NCBI RefSeq assembly: GCF_026965535.1
Contig: NZ_CP114039.1
Span: forward strand, 1,054,001 to 1,118,000
DNA from: Corallococcus sp. NCRR
Lineage (GTDB): Bacteria > Myxococcota > Myxococcia > Myxococcales > Myxococcaceae
Reading direction: 5' to 3'
Length of the DNA: 64,000 nt
Every line of letters starts with the position of its first letter. Position 1 is the first letter of the stretch. The notes beneath the pieces are model-generated. The model ran no database searches and had not been told where the DNA came from. It worked only from the letters and a program-made list of their open reading frames with translations. This document shows positions 9,194-20,095 of the stretch, piece after piece. The translations under genes and the position numbers were made by a program.

Positions 9194-10405
9194 TTAAGGC
9201 GAGATGGTGGTGACGTAGGTGGACTTGCCGTCCTGGACCTTCAGCACCACGGCGGACTTCACCGCGTTGCGCTTGGCGTCCAGCGTGATGTTGCCCGCCA
9301 CGCCGGGGAAGTCCTTCGTCTGCGCGATGGCCGCGCGCAGCGCCGGGCCGCTGGTGTCCGGGGCCTTCTTGAGCGCTTCAATGGCGACGCGCGCGGCGTC
9401 GTAGCCCAGCGCCGCGAGCGCGTCCGGCACCGCGCCGTTGTTGTCCGCCTTGTAGTCCGCGATGAACTTCTTCACGCGCTCGTCCGGGTTGTCCGGCGAG
9501 TAGTGGTTGGAGAAGTAGCTGCCTTCAATGGCGCTGCCGCCCAGCTCGAAGAGCTTCTCGGAGTCCCAGCCGTCGCCGCCCATCAGCGGCACCTTCAGGC
9601 CCAGCTCGCGCGCCTGGCGGGCGATGATGCCCACCTCGCTGTAGTAGCCCGGCACGTAGATGCCCTCCGGCTGCGTCTTCTTGATGGCGGTCAGCTGCGC
9701 GCGGTAGTCCGTGTCGCCCTGGCTGTAGCTCTCCGTGGCCGTAATCTTGCCGCCCAGCTCCGCGAACTTCTGGCGGAACACCTCCGTGAGGCCAATGGAG
9801 TAGGCGCTCTTGTTGTCCTGGAGCACCGCGACCTTGTTGAGCTTGAGGTTCTCCCGCGCGAACTTCGCCATCACGAAGCCCTGGAACGGGTCGATGAAGC
9901 AGACGCGGAAGATGTTGTCGCCCTTCTCCGTCACGGAGGGGTTGGTGGACGACGGGGTGATCATGGGCACGCCGGCCGCCTGGGCCTTCTCCGCCATGGC
10001 CAGGGAGCTGGAGGACGCCACCTCGCCCAGGATGAGCGCCACCTTGTCCTGGGTGATGAGGCGGGTGACGGCCTGCGCGGCCTCCTCCGGCTTGCTCTGG
10101 TCGTCGTACACGCGCACGACCAGCTTCTTGCCCTTCACGCCGCCGGCCGCGTTGGCTTCCTTCACCGCCAGCGCGATGCCGTTGCGGGTGGAGATGCCGA
10201 ACGTCGCCTGGCCGCCCGTCAGCGCGCCCACTTCGCCCAGCACGATGACGTCGTCTCCGGCCGGGGGCGCACCGCCGCCCTGCGCGGTGGCCGGGGCCTG
10301 CGCCGCGGGGGCGCCTCCCGCCTCTCCCGTGGGCTGCGTCTTCTTCTCGCAGGCGGCCGCCAGGACGGCGAGCGCTGCGAGGAGCATCGGGGCAAGTCGT
10401 CGCAT
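9194..10405 (-). CDS. livK: Branched-chain amino acid-type substrate-binding lipoprotein (LivK-like)
   Basis: 403 residues. The ATG at 10405 has GGAGGAAG 8 nt upstream and starts a lipoprotein signal peptide ('LAVLAAAC', Cys19), so the binding protein is tethered to a membrane. A Pro/Ala/Gly-rich spacer (about 20-55) precedes a type-I periplasmic-binding fold ('VIVLGEVGALTGGQATFG', 'MITPSSTNPSVTEKG', 'FVMAKFARENLKL'). Expected role: captures branched-chain or related amino acids and delivers them to LivHM. First gene of the operon, so the promoter should lie in 10406-10567, where I could not define one. Confidence 0.9.
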   Translation of the reverse strand: MRRLAPMLLAALAVLAAACEKKTQPTGEAGGAPAAQAPATAQGGGAPPAGDDVIVLGEVGALTGGQATFGISTRNGIALAVKEANAAGGVKGKKLVVRVYDDQSKPEEAAQAVTRLITQDKVALILGEVASSSSLAMAEKAQAAGVPMITPSSTNPSVTEKGDNIFRVCFIDPFQGFVMAKFARENLKLNKVAVLQDNKSAYSIGLTEVFRQKFAELGGKITATESYSQGDTDYRAQLTAIKKTQPEGIYVPGYYSEVGIIARQARELGLKVPLMGGDGWDSEKLFELGGSAIEGSYFSNHYSPDNPDERVKKFIADYKADNNGAVPDALAALGYDAARVAIEALKKAPDTSGPALRAAIAQTKDFPGVAGNITLDAKRNAVKSAVVLKVQDGKSTYVTTISP

Positions 10406-10567
10406 GCGGGGGCTTCCTCCGGGGGAGATGACGGGCAAAGCCCCGGTTTTCTAGGGGAGCCCTCCCCATGGGTCAAGCGCACAGCTTGGCTCCGGAGTCC
10501 CGCCAACACCCCGGAACATCGCTGTCGCGTCTCCCCCGCCCCGACCCTGAGTGCGCGCCCTGCCCGC

Positions 10568-10858
10568 TCAGGGCTCCAGCCAGAAGTGCTCCCGGCCCGA
10601 CGGTCCCCGGCGGATCCTCGGCGGGGGCTGGGGCTCGGTCTCCTGAGTCCCGCCGTCCTCCCAGGGAGCCATGTCCTCGTGCGTCAGCGCCCCCCCGGCG
10701 GAGGGAGGGTCCCCGGCGTCCGTCAGCGCGTCAGCCGGCCAGGAGACGGGCTCCGGAAGCGCTGCTCCCGCGCGACGTCGCAAGAGCCGCCCCGCCACCA
10801 GCAGTCCCACCGCGCCGGCCATCCACCCGAGTCCCCGGCCAGGTCTCGTGGCTCGCAT
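10568..10858 (-). CDS. Small membrane-anchored hypothetical protein
   Basis: 96 residues from an ATG with AAGGAG about 8 nt upstream. Basic N-terminus, then one hydrophobic segment at residues about 11-26 (GWMAGAVGLLVAGRLL), and an acidic, Pro-rich, probably disordered tail with several Glu-Pro and Asp-Gly steps. No family recognised. The ribosome site and myxobacterial codon use support it as real; it is short, so confidence is limited. Confidence 0.5.
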   Translation of the reverse strand: MRATRPGRGLGWMAGAVGLLVAGRLLRRRAGAALPEPVSWPADALTDAGDPPSAGGALTHEDMAPWEDGGTQETEPQPPPRIRRGPSGREHFWLEP

Positions 10859-11219
10859 CGAAAGACTCCTTGTCGCGCGGGCCGGATCCTCCAGGCACGC
10901 GCCCTCACAGTGAGGTGTGGGGACGCGCGCGGCCAGCGTGAAGCCCGGGGGTGCCGCTCCTGCATGCCTGCCCTCCGGACAGGGAGCGGGGAGGCGTGGG
11001 GCGCGGCGTTGAAAGCGGCGTGCGGCGTGCCGAGCCCCTGGAGCATCCAGCACCAGGGGTTTTCTTGGGCGTCATTGAACCCACTTTTCCGGTGATGGCC
11101 GTGGCGGACATCTCAGCGTCCACTTCCTCCCAGGAAACCCACTCCAGCGCGCTGGACGGTCTCCGAGTTCCGCTTGCGGCCACACCCGACCCGACGTGAA
11201 GGCACAAGGAGCCAAGTCC
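10859..11219. other. Divergent intergenic region, 361 bp
   Basis: Lies between the small minus-strand gene and the plus-strand DUF2382 gene. It contains open frames on both strands but none with a credible start or conserved content. No hairpin terminator, clear sigma-70 promoter or repeat was found. It presumably holds divergent promoters. Confidence 0.4.
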
Positions 11220-12080
11220 ATGATGATCAAGCGCAACGACATCAAGGAAGGGATGACCGTCCGCAGCAGTGACGGCGAGAAGCTGGGCAAGGTGTTCGCC
11301 GTGAGCGAGGGCGAGTTCCACATCGAGAAGGGGATGTTCTTCCCGAAGGACTACCTGGTCCGCTACGCGGAGGTGAGCGACATCCGCAACGGGGAGATCT
11401 TCCTCAACCACGGCCGCGAAGCCCTGCGAGGGCTGTCCGACTCCGGCGCCGTGGGCGCGACGGCGGCGACGGCCACCGGCGGCACCGTGGGCGGCATTGG
11501 CGCGGGGCTGAAGACGGGCACCACGAAGGTGACGGAGGTCCCCCGGACCGGCGCGGAGAAGGTCGGCTTCAAGGACCGGGAGCTGCGGGAGCGCGACCTG
11601 CGTACGGACATGCGAGCCGCCGAGCGCATCGCGAACGAGGACGTCACGCTGCGCACGCACCATGAGGAGCTGGGCGTCACCAAGCACCAGCGCTCCGCGG
11701 GCGAGGCGCAGGTTCGGAAGATCGTCGTCGAGGAGATGAAGACGGTGGAAGTGCCCCTGCGCCACGAGGAGGTGGAGGTGGTGCGCCGCGCGGTGAAGGA
11801 CAAGGACACCATTCCCGGCGACGTGGCGACCTTCCAGGAGGAGACCATCCGCATCCCCCTGAGCGCGGAGGAGGCGGAGCTGACCAAGCGCGCGTACACG
11901 GACGAGGAGATCACCATCCACAAGCGCCCCATCGAGGAGCGCCGCAACATGGAGGGCCGCGTCCGCCACGAGGAGCTGGAGGACGTGAAGGTGGTGCGCA
12001 CCGAGCCCTCCGTGGACGAGGAGAAGCGCCGCGCCGGCTACCGCGCGGACGCGGACATCGATCCGCTCAAGCGCTCGTAG
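11220..12080 (+). CDS. DUF2171/DUF2382 (YsnF/AvaK-type) stress-associated protein
   Basis: 286 residues from the ATG at 11220 with AAGGAG upstream (an ATG follows immediately as residue 2). N-terminal about 70 residues form a PRC-barrel-like DUF2171 domain ('GMTVRSSDGEKLGKVFAV', 'EKGMFFPKDYLVRYAEV'). A Gly/Thr/Ala linker follows. Residues about 130-280 are the DUF2382 domain with charged heptad-like repeats ('LRTHHEELGV', 'VPLRHEEVEVVRRAVKDKD', 'ITIHKRPIEERR'). Family members are induced by general or oxidative stress, but biochemical function is unknown. No signal peptide; probably cytoplasmic. It converges with the kinase gene across a strong hairpin. Confidence 0.8.
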   Translation: MMIKRNDIKEGMTVRSSDGEKLGKVFAVSEGEFHIEKGMFFPKDYLVRYAEVSDIRNGEIFLNHGREALRGLSDSGAVGATAATATGGTVGGIGAGLKTGTTKVTEVPRTGAEKVGFKDRELRERDLRTDMRAAERIANEDVTLRTHHEELGVTKHQRSAGEAQVRKIVVEEMKTVEVPLRHEEVEVVRRAVKDKDTIPGDVATFQEETIRIPLSAEEAELTKRAYTDEEITIHKRPIEERRNMEGRVRHEELEDVKVVRTEPSVDEEKRRAGYRADADIDPLKRS

Positions 12081-12116
12081 CGCCGCCGGACAGACCATCG
12101 AAGTCCTTGTGCTCCG

Positions 12117-12156
12117 CCCCCGCATGCCGCGCCTTCACGCGCGCGGTGTGCGGGGG
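12117..12156. terminator. Bidirectional hairpin between convergent genes
   Basis: Outer arms CCCCCGCA (12117-12124) and TGCGGGGG (12149-12156), inner arms CCGCGC (12127-12132) and GCGCGG (12141-12146), separated by a symmetric 2-nt internal loop. About 14 bp of GC stem sits between two convergent stops. There is no U-tract, so it may act as a pause or mRNA-end structure rather than a classical intrinsic terminator. Confidence 0.55.
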
Positions 12157-12175
12157 AGGCGGCACCTCGTCGTTG

Positions 12176-13657
12176 TCAGCGCGGAGCGCGGGTGGGCGGC
12201 GTCGCGCGGGTGGGGGACTCCCGCTGGTGGTTCACGGCGGTCTCCAGCCGCTGCGAGTCGCGCAGCCGCTCCGGGAAGAGCCGTCCCGCCAGCGCCGCCA
12301 GCGCCGTATCGCGCGCGGGGGGGCTCGCGGCCACCAGCCGGTCCGCCATGGCGTGCGCTGTGGGGAAACGGGCCGAGGGGTCCTTGGACAGCGCCACCGA
12401 CAGCACGTTCCACAGCACCGCGGGCACCTCCGCGGGCTTCGTCAGCTTCTCCTGGCAGATGGCCTTCATGGTGTCCAACTCGTCCTCGCGCTCGAAGGCG
12501 CGCCGCCCCGTGAGGGCCTGGTAGAGGACGAGCCCCATGGCGAACAGGTCGCTTCGCGCATCCAGCTTCTGGCCCAGCGCCTGCTCCGGGGACATGTAGA
12601 GCGGCTTGCCCTTCACGATGCCCGGCAGCGTCACCGTGCGCTGCGCGCGCACCTTGGCCACGCCGAAGTCCAGCACCTTCACCTGGCCGTCGAAGCCCAC
12701 CATCACGTTGTGGGGGGACAGGTCGCGGTGCACCAGCTCCATGGGCGCGCCGTCCTCCCCCTTGAGCGAGTGCGCGGCGTGCAGCCCCAGCAGCGCCTGC
12801 GACACGATGGCGGACGCCACCGGCGGCTCCAGCGGCCCTTTGTTGGCGCGCAGGAGCCGGTCCAGGTCGATGCCGTTCACCAGCTCCATGGCCATGTAGT
12901 ACGCGCCCTGCGCCTCGCCGAAGTCGTAGACGTGCACCAGGTTGGGGTGCGACAGCCGCAGGCCGATGCGCGCCTCGTCCAGGAACTGCTGCACCATCTC
13001 CGGCTGCGCCGTCAGGTGGGGGAGGATGCGCTTGAGCGCCACCAGCCGCCCCAGCCCCTCCGGCCCGTGCGTGCGCGCGATGAGCACCTGCGCCATGCCA
13101 CCCGTGCCCAGGGGCTTCACGACCTCATAGCGGCCAATGCGACCGCGGTTGACGGGCGTGCCCTCCACGTCCAGTTCGTCCAGCCGCTCCAGCGGGCCCC
13201 GGCCATCCGTCAGCGCCAGGAAGGACAGCACCGCGGAGTCCAGCTGTTCGCCAATCGCCTCCACCAGCCCCATCACCCGCTGGCCGCCGTCCGCGAAGTC
13301 CCCGTCCACCACCAGGCCCAGCCCGCCCAGGTTCAGCTTCCCCAGGGTGAGCTGCTGGCAGAAGAGCATCCGGCCTTCACGCAGCTTCCGGGGGCCGCTC
13401 CAGTGGGCCGCCTGGAAGACGTCCACGCCCAGCTCGCCCAGCACGCGCGTCAGCACGGGCCCTCGCGTGCCCCGGAGCGACACGAAGCCCGCCTTCGCGT
13501 GCACCATGCGGGCGCACTGCGTGAGGAACACATCCAGGCCGGTGTCGAGGTCCAGCCCCCGCTCCAGGCAGTCCTCGAGGATGTCGTCGGCCATCCGGTT
13601 CACGGCCATCAGGCCGCGCAGGAAGGCCAGCTCTTCTTCCGGGGATTGGAACGCCAC
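12176..13657 (-). CDS. Serine/threonine protein kinase with N-terminal GAF-like domain
   Basis: 493 residues from an in-frame GTG at 13657. The start is uncertain: there is no in-frame ATG nearby and only a weak GGA upstream. Residues about 1-165 resemble a small-molecule-binding GAF-type sensor. The Hanks-type kinase domain begins at about 175: G-loop 'LGTGGMAQV' (183-191), 'VALK' Lys209, catalytic 'VHRDLSPHNVM' (Asp312), 'LDFGVAK' and 'YMSPEQA' are all intact, so it should be active. No transmembrane segment, so it is a soluble kinase. The C-terminal tail is Arg/Thr/Pro-rich. Typical of the large eukaryote-like kinase repertoire of myxobacteria; target unknown. Confidence 0.85.
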   Translation of the reverse strand: MAFQSPEEELAFLRGLMAVNRMADDILEDCLERGLDLDTGLDVFLTQCARMVHAKAGFVSLRGTRGPVLTRVLGELGVDVFQAAHWSGPRKLREGRMLFCQQLTLGKLNLGGLGLVVDGDFADGGQRVMGLVEAIGEQLDSAVLSFLALTDGRGPLERLDELDVEGTPVNRGRIGRYEVVKPLGTGGMAQVLIARTHGPEGLGRLVALKRILPHLTAQPEMVQQFLDEARIGLRLSHPNLVHVYDFGEAQGAYYMAMELVNGIDLDRLLRANKGPLEPPVASAIVSQALLGLHAAHSLKGEDGAPMELVHRDLSPHNVMVGFDGQVKVLDFGVAKVRAQRTVTLPGIVKGKPLYMSPEQALGQKLDARSDLFAMGLVLYQALTGRRAFEREDELDTMKAICQEKLTKPAEVPAVLWNVLSVALSKDPSARFPTAHAMADRLVAASPPARDTALAALAGRLFPERLRDSQRLETAVNHQRESPTRATPPTRAPR

Positions 13658-13712
13658 GCGTCCATCAATACCCGAAAACCCGGCGGGGATGGAGCGCCCA
13701 CCGGGTGGGACG

Positions 13713-14006
13713 TCAGACGCGCTCGCGCTCCACGCGGGCCACGGTGGACAGGCGCTCCGGCAGCTCCGCCGACGCACGGGTCACCGGGTGCTCCAGCAGG
13801 CCGTGGCGGTCCAGCATGTGCTCCAGGTGCGCCACGCGCGCGCGCAGCCCTTCCAGCTCTCCGGCGGGCCGGGCCTGGACCTCGCGCACGCGCAGCCAGG
13901 TCTCGATGACGGGCTTGAGGGCGAAGCGCAGCGTGAGGCCGAGCAGGGGAATACCGACGGTCATGCCGGTGACCATGATGATCATCACGGCTTCGGTCAG
14001 TTGCAT
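13713..14006 (-). CDS. Small membrane/coiled-coil protein
   Basis: 97 residues. A hydrophobic segment at about 6-28 (AVMIIMVTGMTVGIPLLGLT) is followed by a charged region likely forming a coiled coil ('ELEGLRARVAHLEHMLD'), then a basic tail. The pattern (short anchor plus cytoplasmic helix) resembles phage-shock PspB-like or other small scaffold proteins, but no family could be assigned. Lies between dnaK and the kinase gene on the same strand; 94 bp separates it from dnaK. Confidence 0.6.
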   Translation of the reverse strand: MQLTEAVMIIMVTGMTVGIPLLGLTLRFALKPVIETWLRVREVQARPAGELEGLRARVAHLEHMLDRHGLLEHPVTRASAELPERLSTVARVERERV

Positions 14007-14100
14007 GGGGGAGGCTCCGGGGAGAAGAGAGGTGGACCCCGGGCCTACGAACGGGGGGACCGGGCGATTGCGCCGCCCGGCCCGCGCCCGGGGTTGGGCA

Positions 14101-15930
<1,830 letters not shown>

Positions 15931-15932
15931 GA

Positions 15933-16781
15933 CTACTGACTCCCCCCGGAGGAACTGTCGGACGGCGCGGAAGTCTGGGGCTCCGCGCTGCTTTCTTCAG
16001 AGGCCTTCGGTGCTTCCGTGCCAGCCGCGGCGGCTTCCGGCGCCGCGGCGGCGACTTCCGGCGCGCGGGCGACGACGACCATGGCGGGACGCACCAGGCG
16101 GTCGTTGAGATAGAAGCCGCGCGTCACCTCAAAGAGCACGTGGCCCGCCGGCACTTCCGCGGACTCCACCTGCTGGATGGCTTCGTGCAGGCGCGGGTCG
16201 AAGGGCTGCCCCTTGGCGGAGAAGCCCTTCACGCCATGACGGGCGAGCGAGTCCTCGAAGGACTTGCGCGTCATGGCCACGCCCTTCTGGAAGCTGTCGA
16301 AGTCGGGGGACTTGCTGGCGGCGTCGAGCGCGCGGTCCATGTTGTCCACGACGGGGAGCAGGTCCTTGAGGAGCTTCTCCACGCCGAACTTCTGGACGTC
16401 CTCCTTCTCCTTCTGCGCGCGCTTCCGGTAGTTCTCCAGGTCCGCGGCGGAGCGGATGGCCCGGTCCTGGAAGTCCTTGGCGCGCTCGTGCGCCTCCTTC
16501 AGGCGCTCCAGCGTCTCGCGGGCCTTGGTCTGGCTGAAGTCCAGCTGCGCGCGCAGCGACTCCACCTCCTGGCGGAGCGCGGCCGCGTCCTCGGTGGGGG
16601 GAGCGACTTCGGGGGTGGCGGCGTCCGCTTCGGCGGCCGGGGCGGAGACGTCCAGCTCCACCTCCGTGCCCGCGCTGTCCGCGTCTCCGTCCATCCGACG
16701 CTCGACGCTGCGAACCGCCTCGTCGATCACGTCCTGCCCGATGTCCGTCTGGATGCTGTCCTTGTCATTGGTACCCGACAC
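15933..16781 (-). CDS. grpE: Nucleotide exchange factor GrpE
   Basis: 282 residues from the GTG at 16781 ([11 protein letters not shown]...). A TTG 36 nt upstream is also in frame but overlaps a plausible -35 box. An acidic N-terminal extension (to about residue 62), then the long coiled-coil ('[19 protein letters not shown]'), then the GrpE core ('[17 protein letters not shown]', '[12 protein letters not shown]', '[14 protein letters not shown]'). The C-terminus has an added Ala/Pro/Ser-rich tail of about 50 residues. Releases ADP from DnaK. The extensions are unusual but the core is complete. Confidence 0.92.
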   Translation of the reverse strand: MSGTNDKDSIQTDIGQDVIDEAVRSVERRMDGDADSAGTEVELDVSAPAAEADAATPEVAPPTEDAAALRQEVESLRAQLDFSQTKARETLERLKEAHERAKDFQDRAIRSAADLENYRKRAQKEKEDVQKFGVEKLLKDLLPVVDNMDRALDAASKSPDFDSFQKGVAMTRKSFEDSLARHGVKGFSAKGQPFDPRLHEAIQQVESAEVPAGHVLFEVTRGFYLNDRLVRPAMVVVARAPEVAAAAPEAAAAGTEAPKASEESSAEPQTSAPSDSSSGGSQ

Positions 16782-16788
16782 GGCGCGC

Positions 16789-16817
16789 ACTATCTCACGC
16801 GACGCGGAGCGATCCAA
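16789..16817 (-). promoter_or_regulatory. Candidate grpE-dnaK promoter giving a leaderless start
   Basis: On the minus strand TTGGAT (16817-16812), a 17-nt spacer, then GATAGT (16794-16789). The predicted transcription start falls within about 1-2 nt of the grpE GTG at 16781, implying leaderless mRNA. I see no CIRCE inverted repeat here. This is a pattern match only. Confidence 0.4.
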
Positions 16818-16882
16818 CAGGACCCGGGGCGGTCGCGCATGCCCGGCGTGCGGGCAGGCGCGACTTCATACGCAGCGGAACT

Positions 16883-17395
16883 TCACGTCCCGGGCGCGGG
16901 TTTCTTGCGTCCCAAGGTTTTCTTGGAAGCTGATTTCTTCGGGGCCCGGGCGCCCTTGGCGGCGGCGGGAGCGCTCGCGGTCTTCTTGCGCCCGATGGAC
17001 TTGTTGCCGCCCTTGGACGCGCCGGCGCTCTTGGCGCGGGGCGGGCGGCTGGGGGCGGCCTCCTCGTCCGGGGCGGCCTTGGCGGCCCTGGCTTCGGCGG
17101 CGGGCGGAGGGGTGGAGGCAGCACCGGGGGTGGAGCCGGGCTTGAAGGCCTCCTCGACGGAGGTCTCCACGCGGCGCACGGCGGTCTCAATCTTCTCCGC
17201 GGCGGTCTTGGTGGTGGCGGCGGCCCAGGTGCGCAGTTGCACGAGGCCTTCCTTCACCTTGGCCTGCTTCTCCGGGTCCTTCACTTCCTTGAGGAGGCGC
17301 TCGGCCTCGCCGCGGAGGTCGTCCGTGGTGCGCTTGAGGTCCTCGCCGGTGCGCTTGAGGAAGTCCATCAACTGCCTGTCCCACTTCTCGGCCAT
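16883..17395 (-). CDS. Coiled-coil protein with histone-H1-like Lys/Ala/Pro tail
   Basis: 170 residues; ATG preceded by GGAGGAG at 7 nt. Residues 1-75 are a charged amphipathic helix region ('DFLKRTGEDLKRTTDDL', 'AERLLKEVKDPEKQAKV') and residues about 90-170 are rich in Ala, Pro and Lys with repeated basic clusters ('GRKKTAS', 'KKSASKKTLGRKK'). The tail resembles bacterial H1-like DNA-binding tails, suggesting a nucleoid-associated role, but no defined domain is recognised. The gene is divergent from the secreted nuclease gene (244 bp apart). Confidence 0.65.
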   Translation of the reverse strand: MAEKWDRQLMDFLKRTGEDLKRTTDDLRGEAERLLKEVKDPEKQAKVKEGLVQLRTWAAATTKTAAEKIETAVRRVETSVEEAFKPGSTPGAASTPPPAAEARAAKAAPDEEAAPSRPPRAKSAGASKGGNKSIGRKKTASAPAAAKGARAPKKSASKKTLGRKKPAPGT

Positions 17396-17639
17396 GACGC
17401 GTCTCCTCCGTCGTCTGCTCCACCCATCCAACTGCACGTATCGACCGTGCGCAAAGCCTTCCGCGTTGTCCGTATAGGACGGCGGAGCGCGCCATCGATT
17501 GCCGTGTGGCAGTGCGTCAGGGGCTCCGCCGGGGTGCAAGCCGCAGGGCTCGCGACAGTCGGATGGCGGACACGTTAAGGTGCGTGCCCTCTTCCGGGAA
17601 GGCCGCGTTGGGGCGGGCCCGGTGCTGGAGCGTTCCGCT

Positions 17640-19988
17640 ATGTCGTCCCGGTCCTTCCGAGCGCTGTCATCGCTCGTCGTGTTCACGTCCCTGTTCGCGC
17701 TGGTGGCCTGCGGCTCCAATGAACCGGGCCCCTCCGAGGGGCCGGTGTTGCCCCAGGTGACGCTGCAGGCGGCCACGGTGGGCGCGGCCTACGAGAAGGT
17801 GCTGACGGCGACGGGCGGCACGCCGCCGCTCACGTATTCGGTGGACCAGGTGCCGCCGGGCTTCTCCTTCTATGGAGACAGCGGGCGGCTGGTGGGGCCC
17901 GCGACGACGGCCGGCGAGTGGGCGATGACGGTGGTGGTGCGCGACGCGAAGGGCGCCCAGCACACGCGGGGCTATGCGTTGCGCGTGTGGCCCGCGCCGG
18001 TCATCACCACGACGCCGTCGCGGCTGCCGAACGCGCCCGAGGGCAGCCCCTACACCTTCACCTTCACCGCCACGGGCGGGGCGCCGCCGCTGACCTGGAC
18101 CCAGGTGGGCGGGGCGATTCCGGACGGCCTGGAGGTGACGGAGGACGGGGTGCTGACGGGCACGCCGTTTGGCCCGGCGCTGTATGAGTTCACGCTGCGG
18201 GTGGAGGACGCCAACGGCGCCCACGCGGAGGCGGTCATCCAGGTGCCCGTGCCCACGTCGGGCGGGGAGCTGCCCGACGGCGGCCCGGTGACGGACGGCG
18301 GGACGAAGCCGGACGGCGGGACGAAGCCGGATGGCGGCACGGATGGCGGGACGCAGCCGACGACGGTGCCGCTGAAGGTGGGCAACTGGAACATCGAATG
18401 GTTCGGCTCCACGGCCGAGGGCCCCACGGACGAGGCGCTGCAGCTGTCCAACGCGACGGCGGTCATCGCGGACGCGGGGCCGGACGTGCTGGGCGTGGCG
18501 GAGATCGTCGACGTGAACGCGTTCAACTCGCTGAAGGCGAATCTCAATGGCTACAGCGGGCTGCTCGCCAGCGGTTACCCCTACGGCTCCGCGGACCAGA
18601 AGGTGGGGCTGCTCTACAAGACGAGTTCGGTGGAGCTGGTGAGCTCCAACGTCGTGCTGACGGAGTGCGCGCTGGACTTCGCGTACCGGCCGCCGTTGCG
18701 CGTGGACCTGAAGGTGCTCCGGGGCTCCTCACCGGTGGACCTGACGGTGATGGTGCTGCACATGAAGGCATACGCGGACTCGAATTCGTACGCGCGGCGC
18801 CAGGGCGCGGCGTCGTGCCTCAAGGACTACCTGGACACCTACCTGCCGACGCAGAACGTGATGGTGCTGGGCGACTGGAACGACGACGTGGACGCGTCCA
18901 TCTACACGCCCTACGAGTCGCCGTACCTGAACCTGGTGAACGACGCCGCGCGCTACAAGTTCCTCACCCAGCCGCTGTCGGAGTCCGGGCAGCGCTCGAC
19001 GGTGAGCAACAGCCAGTTCATCGACCATCAGTTGGTGACGAACGAGCTGGCGGCGTACCACGTGGCGAACTCCACGAAGGTGCTCAAGCCGAGCATCGTC
19101 AGCTACAAGGACACCACGTCGGACCACTACCCCATCTTCAGCGAGTTCAACTTCGGCTCGGCGGCGCAGTCCGCCAGCGTGAGGGTCACGGCGCCCAACG
19201 GCGGTGAGACGCTGAACGCGGGCCAGACGTTCAACATCACCTGGACGTCCAGCAACGTGTCGCAGGTGAACATCACGTACACGCTGGACGGGACGGTGTG
19301 GCGCGCGGTGGCGTCGAACGTGACGGCGTCCACCGGCCGCTACGCGTGGACGGTGCCGAGCGAGTCCTCCACGGCCGTGAAGGTGCGCGTGGCGGACGCG
19401 TCGCGCGCGGACGTGGCGGACGCGAGCGACGGGGTGTTCACGCTGACGCGGCCGACGCAGCAGGTGTTCATCAACGAGTACTTGCCGCAGCCCAACCCGC
19501 CGGCCTCGGGTGGGACGACTCCGGACTACGACCAGCAGTTCGTGGAGATCTACAACGCGGGTCCGGGGTCGGTGGATCTGAGCGGCTGGAAGATCCACGA
19601 CGCGAAGTCGTACTCGGGCGTGGACCCGGCGCGGCACACGTTCGTGTCGGGCACGGTGCTGCCGGCGGGCAAGGCGTACGTGGTGTACTCGGGGGCGACC
19701 GCGCTGCCGAACGGGGCGCAGTACGCGACGTACTCCAACGGCGGCTCGGGGCTGCGGTTCGACCGGGGCGTGAACCAGCAGGGCGCGGGCGACATCGTGT
19801 ACCTGGTGCGCGCGGACGGGACGGTGCAGGACAGCCACTCGTACCAGTCCTCCGCCATCAACGTGTACCCGGGCTATTCGTTCAACCGGACCCCGGACCT
19901 GAGCGCCACGGGGACCTGGGGCCTGGGGTACGACCTGTACTATTTCACCGCGACCCCGGGCCGGAAGGCGAACAACACCGCGTTCTGA
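17640..19988 (+). CDS. Secreted multidomain lipoprotein nuclease (Ig-like / endonuclease-exonuclease-phosphatase / lamin-tail)
   Basis: 782 residues from the ATG at 17640. Lipoprotein signal 'LFALVAC' (Cys24). Order: two Ig-like putative-adhesion domains of the type ending '...VPPGFSF...' and '...IPDGLEV...' (about 38-118 and 120-206); a DGG-repeat linker (about 210-240); an endonuclease/exonuclease/phosphatase domain (about 246-500; 'VGNWNIEWFG', 'VAEIVD', 'VMVLGDWNDDVD', 'SDHYPIF' carry the catalytic Asn, Glu, Asp and His); a Ser/Thr-rich Ig-like repeat ('VTAPNGGETLNAGQTFNITW'); and a C-terminal lamin-tail domain (about 607-782; 'VFINEYLPQ', 'FVEIYNAGPGSVDLSGWKIHD'). Likely a surface or extracellular DNase for nutrient capture or biofilm DNA; substrate is inferred. 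Confidence 0.82.
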   Translation: MSSRSFRALSSLVVFTSLFALVACGSNEPGPSEGPVLPQVTLQAATVGAAYEKVLTATGGTPPLTYSVDQVPPGFSFYGDSGRLVGPATTAGEWAMTVVVRDAKGAQHTRGYALRVWPAPVITTTPSRLPNAPEGSPYTFTFTATGGAPPLTWTQVGGAIPDGLEVTEDGVLTGTPFGPALYEFTLRVEDANGAHAEAVIQVPVPTSGGELPDGGPVTDGGTKPDGGTKPDGGTDGGTQPTTVPLKVGNWNIEWFGSTAEGPTDEALQLSNATAVIADAGPDVLGVAEIVDVNAFNSLKANLNGYSGLLASGYPYGSADQKVGLLYKTSSVELVSSNVVLTECALDFAYRPPLRVDLKVLRGSSPVDLTVMVLHMKAYADSNSYARRQGAASCLKDYLDTYLPTQNVMVLGDWNDDVDASIYTPYESPYLNLVNDAARYKFLTQPLSESGQRSTVSNSQFIDHQLVTNELAAYHVANSTKVLKPSIVSYKDTTSDHYPIFSEFNFGSAAQSASVRVTAPNGGETLNAGQTFNITWTSSNVSQVNITYTLDGTVWRAVASNVTASTGRYAWTVPSESSTAVKVRVADASRADVADASDGVFTLTRPTQQVFINEYLPQPNPPASGGTTPDYDQQFVEIYNAGPGSVDLSGWKIHDAKSYSGVDPARHTFVSGTVLPAGKAYVVYSGATALPNGAQYATYSNGGSGLRFDRGVNQQGAGDIVYLVRADGTVQDSHSYQSSAINVYPGYSFNRTPDLSATGTWGLGYDLYYFTATPGRKANNTAF

Positions 19989-20000
19989 AGCGGTTCGCGG

Positions 20001-20095
20001 TGACATGACTTCCACCGGGGGTTCTGCTTGGGTGGGAGCATGCACGTCTGGATTCACATGGGCAGGAGCGTCACGACCGTGGCGCTCTGCCTGTG
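20001..20095 (+). repeat. Direct repeat, copy 1 (partner 21000-21094)
   Basis: 95 bp matching 21000-21094 at 87 of 95 positions by eye. Covers the ribosome-site region and the signal-peptide coding start of the duplicated lipoprotein gene. With the block starting at 20119 (about 75 nt identical to 21252 onward), it shows that the lipoprotein genes arose by tandem duplication. Confidence 0.85.

Noticed and set aside
8606..11095. 829-codon plus-strand frame across livH-livK
   Set aside because: Antisense to well-supported liv genes; composition is low-complexity Arg/Leu/Gly.
11141..11180. GGAAAC and GTCT spaced like an ECF promoter before the DUF2382 gene
   Set aside because: Spacing about 20 nt is too long for the usual 16-17 nt.
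16782..16882. CIRCE operator upstream of grpE
   Set aside because: No TTAGCACTC/GAGTGCTAA pair or close variant seen.
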